Positions 7,501-18,101 of a stretch of DNA of 49,375 bases are shown here, piece by piece. Location: contig DNRQ01000095.1 in NCBI GenBank assembly GCA_003499925.1, positions 1-49,375 on the forward strand. Direction: 5' to 3'. Origin of the DNA: Geobacter sp. (GTDB lineage Bacteria; Desulfobacterota; Desulfuromonadia; Geobacterales; Geobacteraceae). Under the pieces are notes generated by a model, which saw nothing but the letters and a program-made list of their open reading frames with translations, searched no databases and was not told the DNA's origin. The translations under genes were made by a program, and so were the position numbers. Each line of letters begins with the position of its first letter. Position 1 is the first letter of the stretch.

Positions 7501-9884
7501 GCCGGGCCTGCGTCATCCTGGTGAACTGGAACGGCTGGCGCGACACGCTCGAGTGCCTGGAGAGCCTGCTCGACCTGGATCACCCCGACTTCCGGGTGGT
7601 GGTCTGCGATAACGGTTCCGCTGACGACTCGCTGCGGCAGATAAGCGGGTGGGCCAAGAGCCGCCGGCCGGGCTTTTCGGAGTACCGGCGCGGCGAGGCG
7701 GAAGCAGGGGGCGATCCCTGCTGCGATCACTGGCTTACCCTGATCGACACCGGGGAAAACCTGGGGTTTGCCGGCGGCAACAACGTGGGGCTGCGCTACG
7801 CGCTTGCCCGCGGCGGCTTCGGGTATTTTTGGCTCCTCAACAACGACACCGCGGTGGAGCCGGACGCGCTTACGCACCTGGTGGAGCGCATGCGGCAAGC
7901 CCCCGCGATCGGCATCTGCGGATCGACGGTGAAGCTCTACCATGACCGCCAAAGAACCCAGGCCTTGGGCGGTGGCTATTATTGCCGCTGGATCGGTCTC
8001 CCCTGGCATTACGGTCGCTTTACCCGGTGGGAGGGGGCGATAGACCCCAAGGGGCGGGCCGAGTCCCGGATGAATTACGTTGAGGGGGCGTCGATGCTGG
8101 TGTCGCGGCGCTTTCTGGAGGAGATAGGCCTCTTGAACGAGGAGTACTTTCTCTACTTCGAAGAGCCCGATTGGGCCGCCCGGGCCAAGGGGCGCTTCGA
8201 ACTCGGCTATGCACCGAAGAGCGTGGTGTATCACAAGGTCGGAGGGAGCATCGGCACCAGGAGCAACCCCGCGAAGAAGAGCCTGATCTGCGATTTCTAC
8301 AACATCCGCAACCGGATACTCTTCGCCAGAAAATGCCACCCGGCGACCCTTCCCACCATCTACCTTGCACTTGTGCCGGAGATCCTGCTCCGTCTGCTCT
8401 GCGGCAGGTGGAGCCGCGTCGGAATGATCCTCGGGCTGATGCTGCATGGCGGAGAACGCCGACCTCCCGGACCGGGAGCCCTTCGGACGCGCCAGGCACC
8501 TTCGATGTCGGAGAATACCTTGCACACCATGACCCATGAGCGGATGCCGGCCGAACAACCAAGGTGGAGACGCTACGTCACCTCCCTGCTCGCAGCGGAG
8601 CTCTCTACCCTTACCCGTTACTACGACCGGGTCATCCAATGGCTCCCTACTGCTGAGGACTCGGGACTGGTTCTTGAGCAGCTCGATGCCCGGCACAAGG
8701 AAGTGGTCCGACACGGAGAGCCGTTTCCGGATCTCTCCACTGAAGCTGCGGCACGCACGGCTGTGCTCCTGAACGGGACCATCAACTTCCACCTGGACAT
8801 CCAGGGGCTGTTGATGGAGCTTAAGCCGCGGCTTTCCAGGAGTTCCCGGCTGCTGCTCATCGCCTACAATCCCTATCTCAGTTGGCTGTACCGTCTGGCC
8901 AAACGTCTGGGGATTCGCAAGGGGGAGCTTCCCTCGACCTTCATCACCAAAGTCGACCTGGAGAACCTCGCCAAGCTGGCCGGCTACCAAATCGTCAGGA
9001 GCCGCACGGCGGCCTACTTCCCCTGGCGGCTCCTGGGGGTGGGCGAGGTGATAAACAAGGTGGCCGCGCTTCTCCCCGGGGTGCGCTGGAGCGGCCTCGC
9101 CTACTGCGCGGTGCTGCGTCCAATCGTCAGCGTGCCTGCAGTAAGGCCTTCACTTTCCTGCATCATTCCGGCGCGCAACGAGCGGGGCAACATCGAGAGC
9201 GCGCTGCAGCGCATGCCGGACCTTGGGTGCGAGCTGGAGTTCATCTTCGTGGAAGGGCACTCCACCGACGGGACCTGGGAAGAAATCGAGCGCGTGCGCG
9301 ACAGTTACGCCGACAGATTCAGCATCACGGCGTACCGGCAGGCCGGGGTAGGGAAGAGCGACGCGGTGCGCCTGGGGTTTTCCAAGGCGAAAGGGGAGCT
9401 GCTGACCATACTCGACGCCGATCTGACCATGCCTCCCGAGCTTTTGGGGCGCTTCTACGAGGCGTACTGTGAAGGGCACGCCGATTTCATCAACGGCTCC
9501 CGCCTGGTCTATCCCATGGAGGGAAGCGCCATGCGTTTCCTGAACATCCTGGGAAACGTCTTCTTTGCCAAGACGCTCAGCTGGGTGCTCGACGTGCGCC
9601 TCGGCGATACCCTGTGCGGGACCAAGCTCCTCTCCCGGAGCGACTACCAGCGAATGACCCGCTGGCGGGAGGATTTCGGCGATTTCGATCCCTTCGGGGA
9701 TTTCGAGCTCCTCTTCCCGGCCGCCATCCTGGGGCTAGGGATGGTGGACGTGCCGATTCGCTACAGGGACCGTACCTACGGCAGCACCAACATCAGCCGG
9801 TTCCGGCACGGACTGCTGCTGCTGCGCATGACGCTGATCGCCTTCTTCCGTATCAAGGTGGGAGCCGGCCGTGCTCTCTCTTGA
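7497..9884 (+). CDS. Fused glycosyltransferase: GT2 + degenerate methyltransferase + GT2
   Basis: 795 aa. Residues 1 to about 315 form a rhamnosyltransferase-like GT2 domain (VILVNWNGW, VVCDNGSADDS, DxD-type NNDT). Residues about 345-545 resemble the C-terminal half of a class I methyltransferase found before GT2 domains in related proteins, but no glycine-rich SAM motif is present. Residues about 552-795 are a second GT2 domain of dolichyl-phosphate-mannose-synthase type (LSCIIPARNE, ILDADLTMP, YGSTNISRF). The open frame continues upstream, but GTG 7497 overlaps the UbiA stop as GTGA. The junction looks like a former two-gene boundary: TGA in another frame overlaps ATG 8529 as ATGA (see findings). 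It may be a true fusion, a frameshift or a sequence error. Confidence 0.8.
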   Translation: MSRACVILVNWNGWRDTLECLESLLDLDHPDFRVVVCDNGSADDSLRQISGWAKSRRPGFSEYRRGEAEAGGDPCCDHWLTLIDTGENLGFAGGNNVGLRYALARGGFGYFWLLNNDTAVEPDALTHLVERMRQAPAIGICGSTVKLYHDRQRTQALGGGYYCRWIGLPWHYGRFTRWEGAIDPKGRAESRMNYVEGASMLVSRRFLEEIGLLNEEYFLYFEEPDWAARAKGRFELGYAPKSVVYHKVGGSIGTRSNPAKKSLICDFYNIRNRILFARKCHPATLPTIYLALVPEILLRLLCGRWSRVGMILGLMLHGGERRPPGPGALRTRQAPSMSENTLHTMTHERMPAEQPRWRRYVTSLLAAELSTLTRYYDRVIQWLPTAEDSGLVLEQLDARHKEVVRHGEPFPDLSTEAAARTAVLLNGTINFHLDIQGLLMELKPRLSRSSRLLLIAYNPYLSWLYRLAKRLGIRKGELPSTFITKVDLENLAKLAGYQIVRSRTAAYFPWRLLGVGEVINKVAALLPGVRWSGLAYCAVLRPIVSVPAVRPSLSCIIPARNERGNIESALQRMPDLGCELEFIFVEGHSTDGTWEEIERVRDSYADRFSITAYRQAGVGKSDAVRLGFSKAKGELLTILDADLTMPPELLGRFYEAYCEGHADFINGSRLVYPMEGSAMRFLNILGNVFFAKTLSWVLDVRLGDTLCGTKLLSRSDYQRMTRWREDFGDFDPFGDFELLFPAAILGLGMVDVPIRYRDRTYGSTNISRFRHGLLLLRMTLIAFFRIKVGAGRALS

Positions 9885-10608
9885 CGATCCGGGCCGGGTG
9901 GCGGAACTGCGCTGGCTGATCGGGCGCAAGTCGTCGCTGCGGCGCTTCTACCGGCGCGCCTACCGGGGCTACGCGGCCTCCCTTGCCCGCTGTCCCGGGG
10001 AGGGGGGCGCCTTGGAGCTCGGCTCGGGTGCCGGCTTCGCCAAGGAGGTCGTCGCCGGGCTGGTTACCTCGGAAATCCAGCCGTGCCCGGGGGTGGACCG
10101 GGTGGTGGATGCCAGGTCCCTTCCCTTTCCGGACCAAAGCCTGCGGTTTATCTGCATGACCGACGTCCTGCACCACATCCCCGATGTGGAGGCCTTCTTT
10201 CACGAGGCGGAGCGCTGCCTGGCACCGGGAGGACGCGTTTTCATCGTGGATCAGCACCCCGGGTGGATCAGCACCCCCATCTTGAGATGGGTGCACCACG
10301 AGCCTTTCGATCCCTGCGCCACTACCTGGCGTTTCGAAAGCGGCGGTCCCCTCTCGGGGGCGAACGGGGCGCTCCCGTGGCTTGTGTTCGTTCGCGACCG
10401 CGAGCGCTTCGAAGCGCTTTTCCCACGGCTTAAGGTGGTGCGTTACGAGCCCCACACCCCGCTAGGGTATTGGCTCTCTGGAGGCTTGAAACGGTGGAAC
10501 CTGCTCCCCTGCGGCGGGGGCGCGGTCGAAGCGCTGGATCGCTGCCTGACCCGCCTTGCGCCGGCCCTGGGGAGCTTCGTCGATATTGAACTGTTGAGGG
10601 TGGATTGA
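9871..10608 (+). CDS. Class I SAM-dependent methyltransferase
   Basis: 245 aa. SAM-binding motif I ALELGSGAGF lies near residues 47-56, an acidic motif follows (VVDARSLPF), then DVLHHIPDVEAFFHEAERCL and LAPGGRVFIVD, the Methyltransf_11 pattern. The segment after HPGWISTPIL is common in small-molecule and sugar methyltransferases of polysaccharide clusters. The GTG start at 9871 lies 14 bases inside the preceding gene, and the stop overlaps the next start. It probably methylates a glycan or lipid intermediate; substrate unknown. Confidence 0.85.
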   Translation: MLSLDDPGRVAELRWLIGRKSSLRRFYRRAYRGYAASLARCPGEGGALELGSGAGFAKEVVAGLVTSEIQPCPGVDRVVDARSLPFPDQSLRFICMTDVLHHIPDVEAFFHEAERCLAPGGRVFIVDQHPGWISTPILRWVHHEPFDPCATTWRFESGGPLSGANGALPWLVFVRDRERFEALFPRLKVVRYEPHTPLGYWLSGGLKRWNLLPCGGGAVEALDRCLTRLAPALGSFVDIELLRVD

Positions 10609-12176
10609 GCTTGCGGGAGGAGTTGCTTTTGCATAGGAGCGGTGAAAAAAGCATACCGGTCGTCCCGGCCCTCTGCGTCCTTCCCCTTGCCCTGCTGCTG
10701 CTGGGTCTGGTGCTGCGCGCCGGCATCGGTCCGTATTTTCTGGGCGCAAACCAGGACCCGGCCTACCCCTATCTGCTGAACTCCCTCAATATCCTCTCCG
10801 GACGCGCTCCCAGCCACATCGACCACCCCGGCACGCCGTTGCAGGTGCTGGGCGCCGTGGTGCTGTGGGTGAGGTGGCGGCTGGGCGGGGGTGGGGCGTC
10901 GGAGCCGCTGGACCACTCCGTGCTGGGGGACCCGGAAGGTTACCTGCACGCCATCAGCACCGCTTTGATGCTGTTCGTCTGCCTGGCGCACTTTCTGGCC
11001 GGCGCCTGGGTCTATCGGGTGAGCCGCAGGCTTGCCCCGGCCCTGTTCCTGCAACTCGGGGTGTTTTGTTTCCCGCAGCTGGTTTTCGCCATGGTGAACG
11101 TCTCTCCTGAACCGTTGCTGCTGGCTGCGGGGCTGCTGCTGGTGCCGGCGCTGGTCGCCGGCGCGACCGGGCGGGAGGAGTGGCGGGGGTGCCTGGTGGG
11201 AGCGGCGTTGGGCTTCGGCGTGGCCAGCAAGGTGACCTTCATTCCCCTGGTTCCGCTGCTCTTTTTGTTCCGGTCGCTGAAGGCGCGCGCCGCAGCTCTT
11301 CTGAGCTGCCTGATCGCTTTTCTGTTCTGTACCATCCCCATCCAGGGGAGCTACCCGCGGCTTTACGAGTGGTTGAAGGCCCTGCTCCTTCACAAGGGGC
11401 GCTACGGAGAGGGTGAGCCGGGGGTGGCGGATCTCCCGGTGCTGCTGCATAACCTGGCCGAGTTGTCAGCGGGGGAGCCTTTTCTATCCGCCACCCTCGC
11501 CGGCTACTTGATGCTGTTGCTGTTTCTTTGCCTGTCCCGACAGAGAGGGGAGGGATCGCCGTTCCGGCTCCTGCTCGTGGTAGCGCTGGTCATCGCGGCG
11601 CAGCTGGTGGTGACCGCAAAGCATCCCTCGGCTCACTACCTGCTCCCCAGCATGGCGCTTGGCGTCCTGGGCAACGCGGCCCTCTTCCTTTGGGCCCAGA
11701 CGACAGGCAGGCGCCGACTCTGCCGGGGCATGGCTCTTTTCCTCGTGTTGGGCCTTGTCCTTAGCCTGGGGCCGGTACGCAGCCGGTTTCAAGGGGCACA
11801 GTCGATGGCAGCTGCAGAGCGAGAGCTCGCCCGGTACCTGACGGGGAACCCGGGGGCTCGCGTAGTGCCGTACTACCGCTCGAACAGTGAGCAGTACGCG
11901 CTTTCCTTCGGTAACATCTTCGCCGGCGGTTTTTTCGCCGAGGAGCTGGACCGGCGTTTTCCCGAGGCCCTGTTTTACGACATGTGGAAAGCCCGGTTCT
12001 ACTCCTTCAAAGGTGCGGTTCCGGATGCCAGCGTGCAGCAGCTGGTGCAATCTGGCGCCGGCGTCGTTTTGACCGGTGCGCCGTTGCCGTACACGCGTCC
12101 GGGAGCCCAACTGACCCTGAGGCCGGTTTCAACCGGGGGAGGGGTCGCCCTGTACCGGCTGGGGGCGACTGAATGA
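10605..12176 (+). CDS. Polytopic membrane protein, GT-C-like
   Basis: 523 aa, about eleven hydrophobic segments in residues 20-420 and a soluble C-terminal region of about 110 aa. The first external loop has FLGANQDPAYPYLLNSLNIL and HIDHPGTPLQV, reminiscent of the catalytic Asp loop of GT-C enzymes such as ArnT/PMT relatives, and AKHPSAHYLLPSM resembles a later loop motif. I recognise the fold type, not a named family. Position among glycosyltransferases and UbiA genes suggests it uses a polyprenyl-phosphate sugar. The start is TTG 10605 (overlapping the upstream stop) or TTG 10611, better spaced from GAGGGTGG. Confidence 0.68.
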   Translation: MSLREELLLHRSGEKSIPVVPALCVLPLALLLLGLVLRAGIGPYFLGANQDPAYPYLLNSLNILSGRAPSHIDHPGTPLQVLGAVVLWVRWRLGGGGASEPLDHSVLGDPEGYLHAISTALMLFVCLAHFLAGAWVYRVSRRLAPALFLQLGVFCFPQLVFAMVNVSPEPLLLAAGLLLVPALVAGATGREEWRGCLVGAALGFGVASKVTFIPLVPLLFLFRSLKARAAALLSCLIAFLFCTIPIQGSYPRLYEWLKALLLHKGRYGEGEPGVADLPVLLHNLAELSAGEPFLSATLAGYLMLLLFLCLSRQRGEGSPFRLLLVVALVIAAQLVVTAKHPSAHYLLPSMALGVLGNAALFLWAQTTGRRRLCRGMALFLVLGLVLSLGPVRSRFQGAQSMAAAERELARYLTGNPGARVVPYYRSNSEQYALSFGNIFAGGFFAEELDRRFPEALFYDMWKARFYSFKGAVPDASVQQLVQSGAGVVLTGAPLPYTRPGAQLTLRPVSTGGGVALYRLGATE

Positions 12177-12949
12177 GTTTGGCAAAACCTGACACCATCT
12201 CTGTGATAACCGTCTGCTACAACGGCGCTTCGTACCTCGAAACCTCGCTCAGGAGTGTCTTGAGCCAGGAGTACCCCGCCCTTGACCATGTGGTCGTCGA
12301 TGGAGGCTCCACTGACGGCTCGCTGGAGATCATCAAGAGGTACGCCGCTCTGGATGCCCGCCTGCGCTGGATATCGGAGCCGGACCGGGGGATCTCCGAT
12401 GCCATGAACAAGGGGCTCTCGCTGGCAACGGGGGAGGTCGCGGCCTTTCTCCATGCCGACGACTTCTATCCCGACAGCGGGGTGCTGAGCCTGGTTGCGG
12501 CGCAGTTCGCGGCCCAACCGGAGTTGGAGTGGCTGACGGGGGGCATCAGCTATGTCGACCCTGCCGGCGCCATCGTGAAGAGCTATTCGCCCCGGCGCTG
12601 GTCCTACCGCAGGCTCTTGCGCGGCAACATCATCTTCCATCCGGCGACCTTCGTCAGGCGCCGGGTGCTGGAAGAGGTGGGGGGATTCGACACCTCGCTG
12701 CGCTACACCATGGACTACGACCTCTGGCTCAGGCTGGGGCGGCGCTCGGCTCCCGTACTGCTCGATCATCCCCTGGCCTGCTTCCGGTTGCACCCCGGAA
12801 GCACCTCGGTGCAGCAGGTCGACGCCGCCTTCAGGGAGGAGTTGCAGGTGCGCTATCGCCAGCTGCAAGGCAAGCCGTTACAAAAGGCGCTGCATGGGCT
12901 GTACTACTGGTTGAAATTGGTGCCGAACCGGATGACGGTAAAGGGTTGA
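12173..12949 (+). CDS. GT2 glycosyltransferase
   Basis: 258 aa, WcaA-like family 2 enzyme. The nucleotide-binding start is ISVITVCYNGASYLETSLRS, followed by VVVDGGSTDGS, metal-binding FLHADDFY and the acceptor-side FDTSLRYTMDYDLWLRLG. It is cytoplasmic and transfers a sugar from a nucleotide donor. Its ATG overlaps the upstream stop (ATGA). The 58 bp after its stop hold no gene before the next start. Donor and acceptor cannot be told from sequence. Confidence 0.9.
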   Translation: MSLAKPDTISVITVCYNGASYLETSLRSVLSQEYPALDHVVVDGGSTDGSLEIIKRYAALDARLRWISEPDRGISDAMNKGLSLATGEVAAFLHADDFYPDSGVLSLVAAQFAAQPELEWLTGGISYVDPAGAIVKSYSPRRWSYRRLLRGNIIFHPATFVRRRVLEEVGGFDTSLRYTMDYDLWLRLGRRSAPVLLDHPLACFRLHPGSTSVQQVDAAFREELQVRYRQLQGKPLQKALHGLYYWLKLVPNRMTVKG

Positions 12950-13007
12950 GATGAAGTTCCCGGCTTGCGCAGGGACAACTGCTGCACATGCTGACACTGG
13001 ATTCGAT

Positions 13008-13763
13008 ATGACGCCGACTGAAAAAATCCCCGTTGTGACTGTAGTCGTGCCGTGCTACAACCTGGGAGCGTTTATCCGTGAGAGTGTGGAGTCGGTCCTG
13101 AACCAGTCGTTGCGGGATGTCGAGATCGTCATCGTCGACGACGGGTCCGACGACCCCAAAACCGGGACCATCCTCGACCAACTCGAGGCGGGGGGGCTCA
13201 CGGTGCTGCGCACCGCCAACTGCGGGGTGGCTGCCGCCCGCAACCGCGGTATCGAGGCGGCGCGCGGCCGCTACATCCTGCCGCTGGATGCCGACGACCT
13301 TATCGAGCCGAGCTTCCTGGAAAAGGCGGTCCTTATTTTGGAGGCGAACCCCGAGGTGGGGATCGTCGGTTGCGACGCCGAGCTGTTCCAAGCGGCGTCG
13401 GGGGTGCGGCGGCTTCCCGGATTTTCCCGCGAGCGCCTGCTCAGCGAGAACCTCATCTTCGCCTCGGCGCTGTTTCGCAAGAGCCAGTGGCAGGAGGCGG
13501 GGGGGTACTGCACCTCCTTCAGGTTTGGTTGGGAGGACTGGGATTTCTGGATCTCCATGACCCGGGGGGGGTGCCAGGTGGTGCGCATCCCGGAGCCGCT
13601 CTTGAAATACCGGATCCGCCCCGACTCCCGCGACCGGTCCATGGCGCCGTGGCAGAAGGGAGCCATGTTACTTTTGATCGTCGCCAGGCACTTTTACAGT
13701 TACCTTGGATCCCCGGCGAATTTGTTCACGCTTTTTGCCAACGCCGCGGCAAAGAAACGCTGA
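13008..13763 (+). CDS. GT2 glycosyltransferase
   Basis: 251 aa from ATG 13008. GT2 motifs are VTVVVPCYNLGAFI, IVIVDDGSDDP, NRGIEAARGRYILPLDADD and EDWDFWISMTRGG. The same frame is open from ATG 12951, but the extra 19 residues (starting MKFPACAGTTAAHADTG) do not look like a GT2 leader and may be a translated short GC-rich repeat, so I use the later start. Neither start has a strong ribosome site. This is the last gene before the Wzm/Wzt exporter, which begins after a 67-bp gap. Confidence 0.85.
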   Translation: MTPTEKIPVVTVVVPCYNLGAFIRESVESVLNQSLRDVEIVIVDDGSDDPKTGTILDQLEAGGLTVLRTANCGVAAARNRGIEAARGRYILPLDADDLIEPSFLEKAVLILEANPEVGIVGCDAELFQAASGVRRLPGFSRERLLSENLIFASALFRKSQWQEAGGYCTSFRFGWEDWDFWISMTRGGCQVVRIPEPLLKYRIRPDSRDRSMAPWQKGAMLLLIVARHFYSYLGSPANLFTLFANAAAKKR

Positions 13764-13830
13764 ACCGTCACCGTCCTTGGTAGAGGCCCGCGCAGGTGGA
13801 GTTCTAACGTAATCAAAACGGGAAGGTACC

Positions 13831-14670
13831 TTGAGCAAGGAAGAAACCGCACAACCCGAAATCGTCATCGAGCCCCAGCGTCCCGTGCTCCATTACTGGC
13901 GCGACGTCTGGCGTTACCGCGAGCTGTTCTTGTTCCTCGTCTGGCGGGACATCCTCGTGCGCTACAAACAGACCGTCATCGGCGTTGCCTGGAGCGTCCT
14001 GCGCCCGCTGGTCGCCATGTTAACCTTCACCGTCGTCTTCGGTCTGTTGGCAAAGCTGCCGTCCGAAGGAGTGCCGTACCCGCTGCTGGTTTTTGCCGCC
14101 ATGATACCTTGGAACTTCTTTGCCAATGCGCTCTCCGAGAGTTCCGGGTCTCTGGTGGCGAGCGGGAACCTGCTGACCAAGGTTTATTTCCCGCGTATCA
14201 TCATTCCGGCGGGGAGCATCGTGGTGAGCCTCGTGGATCTAGCCATCTCCCTGGCGATCATGGCGGTCCTCATGCTCTGGTTCGGCTACCTGCCGGACTG
14301 GAGGATCGTGACCTTGCCCCTGTTTCTTTTCTTGGCTGCTCTTCCGGTGGCTGGGGCGGGGCTTTGGTTCGCGGCCCTGAACGTGAGGTACCGCGATTTC
14401 AGGTTCGTGATCCCTTTTCTACTGCAGTTCGGCCTGTACGTTTCCCCTGTCGGGTTCGCAAGTACCGTCGTTCCGGAAAAATGGCGCCTGCTCTATGCAC
14501 TGAACCCGATGGTGGCGGTGATCGACGGATTCAGGTGGGCCTTGCTGCGCGGGGCAGCCGGCATCTACCTGCCGGGACTGCTCCTCTCCACGGTACTCTC
14601 CCTCGCGCTCCTTTTTTCGGGGATCTGGTATTTCCGAAAAAGTGAAAGAATCCTGGCGGATGTGATATGA
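13831..14670 (+). CDS. wzm: Wzm-like polysaccharide ABC exporter permease
   Basis: 279 aa, ABC-2 permease with about six membrane segments. The N-terminal amphipathic block HYWRDVWRYRELFLFLVWRD, then RYKQTVIGVAWSVLRPL, is diagnostic of O-antigen and capsule exporters (Wzm/KpsM/TagG), as are NVRYRDFRFVIPFLLQ and LNPMVAVIDGFRW. The TTG start at 13831 follows GGGAAGG. Its ATPase partner is the next gene, 86 bp downstream. It would flip a completed undecaprenyl-linked glycan across the inner membrane. This is the second ABC exporter in the window and the one clearly of polysaccharide type. Confidence 0.93.
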   Translation: MSKEETAQPEIVIEPQRPVLHYWRDVWRYRELFLFLVWRDILVRYKQTVIGVAWSVLRPLVAMLTFTVVFGLLAKLPSEGVPYPLLVFAAMIPWNFFANALSESSGSLVASGNLLTKVYFPRIIIPAGSIVVSLVDLAISLAIMAVLMLWFGYLPDWRIVTLPLFLFLAALPVAGAGLWFAALNVRYRDFRFVIPFLLQFGLYVSPVGFASTVVPEKWRLLYALNPMVAVIDGFRWALLRGAAGIYLPGLLLSTVLSLALLFSGIWYFRKSERILADVI

Positions 14671-14756
14671 TGCCGCAGAAATTTATCCGGCGACGCCGCG
14701 ATGAGGCACTGATGGTTTTACAGAGAAAGCAAAACGGTAAAGGGCGGGGCTGATAG

Positions 14757-16024
<1,268 letters not shown>

Positions 16025-16028
<4 letters not shown>

Positions 16029-17188
16029 GCATGACCGACGGCATCCGCAAACGGCTGGGGGCTTTCCTGCGGAGGCGCGGGGGGCAAAATGCCCCGGAGC
16101 ACCCGCGGGCGACCCTCACCGCGCCGGAAGGGGCCCTCGACCCGGCCCAGGGAAAGGCGACCTGCGTCATCGTCGTGGGCCCTTCCTTCAACCAGGCTGT
16201 GCCGACCGCGATGATGACCTTCCGTCAGGGTTATGCCGATGCCTTCGAGTCGCTGGAAATCCCCTACCTTTTCCTGGACCAGCATGACCTGTGCGACGTT
16301 CTCCCCGGGTTGCCCAACCCGTTTTGCATGGTGAACGGCTCGGACTTCGTCTACATGGACCAGCCAGCCCTGCGCATGCTGCGCCGCCATTCCCATTGCG
16401 TCTGGGTCGATCCATGGTTTGGCGACAGCGACCGTTTCTTCGCGTCCCACGGACTTAACGCCGCCATCTGGCACTGGTCGCCGGAGCACCGCAAGAGGAT
16501 CCTCGACAGCGGGCCCGCTTTCGTGCACACTGCCACGGTCCCCGGCGGTCTCGGGTTTTTCGCCGAATGGGAGCGGCACGGCATGAAGGTGGTCTCGCTG
16601 CCGCTTGCCTGCGATCTTTCGCTTTACGCCCGTGACGAGGCGGAAGAGCCGACGTTCCAGGGGGTGAAGCTCGCCTTCGTCGGCGGGTACTGGGAGAGCA
16701 AGGGAAAGCAGTTGGACGACTACCTTAGACCCTACGAGGACGACCTGGCCATTTACGGCTATTCCCCCTGGCCCTACCGGGGCTATCGCGGGATGCTGGA
16801 CCGCGCGGCGGAGCCGGTGCTTTACCGCCAGGCGCTCCTGTCGCCGGTCATAAACGAGCCTTCGGTGGCCATCCTCAAGGGGCAGATCAACGAGCGGATC
16901 TTCAAGGTGCTCGGGGCGGGCGGGGTGCCGCTAGTGGATGCCGTTCCCGCCTACCGGGAGCTCTTCTCCCCGGACGAACTGCTGATCCCGGCAGACGTCG
17001 GGGAGTTCCACGAGCTGGTGAGAAAGCACCTGTCCGGTGACGACACCCTGGTGCGCTTGGGCAGGAAAGGGCGGGAGGCCGTCCTCTCCCGTCATACCTA
17101 CCGTCATCGCGCGGAGCAACTGCTTGCAGCCCTGGGGCTGCAAGGTGAAATGACCTGCAGCAAGGAGAACCCGCATGGGACTGCGTGA
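16025..17188 (+). CDS. CgeB-like glycosyltransferase (GT-B fold)
   Basis: 387 aa. The C-terminal half has the pattern of spore-coat CgeB and related Glyco_trans_1_2 proteins: LAFVGGYWESKG, YGYSPWPY, SPVINEPSVAILKGQINERIFKVLGAGGVPLVD and YRELFSPDELLIPADVGEF. These describe a GT-B donor-binding domain. The N-terminal half shows VIVVGPSFNQAVPTAMM. The start ATG 16025 overlaps the wzt stop (ATGA); the frame is open further upstream only within wzt. Substrate unknown. Confidence 0.82.
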
Positions 17189-18101
17189 CATGATCAGCCG
17201 GACCTTCGCCGCCAAACCCGAGCACGCTCCGCCGGTTGCGGAGCCCGTTGACGAGCTGGCCTCCGCCTGCTCCCTTTTCAGCAAGCTCAGCGCAACGGGG
17301 GATATCGGGTGCATTACCTTCAGCGCCGGGGCCGCCCAGATCGAACTGAAGGACGGCCGGCGCTACCACTTCGACGCCGGCGACAGGTCGGCCCGCATGT
17401 ACACCGTTCCGCTCACCGGGACCTTCGAGAGCAAGGAGACCGAACTGCTGCGCCGGCTGATCCAGCCCGGGCAGGTCTGCGTCGATGTCGGGGCCAGTTT
17501 CGGATGGTACACCGTGCTCTTGAGCCGGCTGGTGGGGGCGTCCGGCAGGGTCTGCGCCTTCGAGCCGATCCCCCACACCTTCTCCGTGCTCAGCCGCAAC
17601 ATCTCCTTGAACGGCTGCGACAACGTCACCCTGGAAACCTGTGCGCTTGCCGACGCGGCAGGGGAGCGCGACCTGTACCTGCCGGACTGCGGCGTTTCCG
17701 GTTCCCTGGAGCTCCATCCCTACGACAGTAGCTACGAGTCGATACGGTGCCGGATTGAAACGCTGGACTGGTATTGCAAAGAGACGGGTGTCGAGCGGGT
17801 CGACTTCATCAAGGCCGATATCGAGGGGGCCGAATGGCTTCTGCTCAAGGGGGGAGAGGAGGCGATCCGGCGCTGGCAGCCTCTGCTGCTTTTGGAGGTC
17901 CAGGCCCACTCCGCCACCCTGTTCGGCTACAGCACCGCCGCCATCTTCAACTGGCTCAAAGAGCGGGGCTACTCGGCTTATTTCGTCTCGGCGGAGGGGG
18001 AGCTCGTCGCGGTTGCCGCAGACACGGAGCCGTTGCCGGACTATAACTTCCTCTTCGTGCCGGACGGGAAAAAGCTGCCGGGGAGGGTTCCCCGGCCATG
18101 A
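17175..18101 (+). CDS. FkbM-family methyltransferase
   Basis: 308 aa. Characteristic motifs: VCVDVGASFGWYTVLLSRLVG (SAM site, about residues 97-117), VCAFEPIPHTFSVLSRNI, NGCDNVTLETCAL, and FIKADIEGAEWLLLKGG near the end, all typical of FkbM O-methyltransferases that modify sugars or polyketides. The start lies 14 bases inside the CgeB-like gene; the stop overlaps the next ATG. It is a candidate for methylating a glycan residue, possibly the cap read by Wzt (inference). Confidence 0.92.
   Translation: MGLRDMISRTFAAKPEHAPPVAEPVDELASACSLFSKLSATGDIGCITFSAGAAQIELKDGRRYHFDAGDRSARMYTVPLTGTFESKETELLRRLIQPGQVCVDVGASFGWYTVLLSRLVGASGRVCAFEPIPHTFSVLSRNISLNGCDNVTLETCALADAAGERDLYLPDCGVSGSLELHPYDSSYESIRCRIETLDWYCKETGVERVDFIKADIEGAEWLLLKGGEEAIRRWQPLLLLEVQAHSATLFGYSTAAIFNWLKERGYSAYFVSAEGELVAVAADTEPLPDYNFLFVPDGKKLPGRVPRP

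Noticed and set aside
12951..13007. Longer N-terminus of the GT2 at 13008
   Set aside because: Residues read MKFPACAGTTAAHADTG, unlike GT2 leaders and like translated intergenic repeat; kept as an alternative only.
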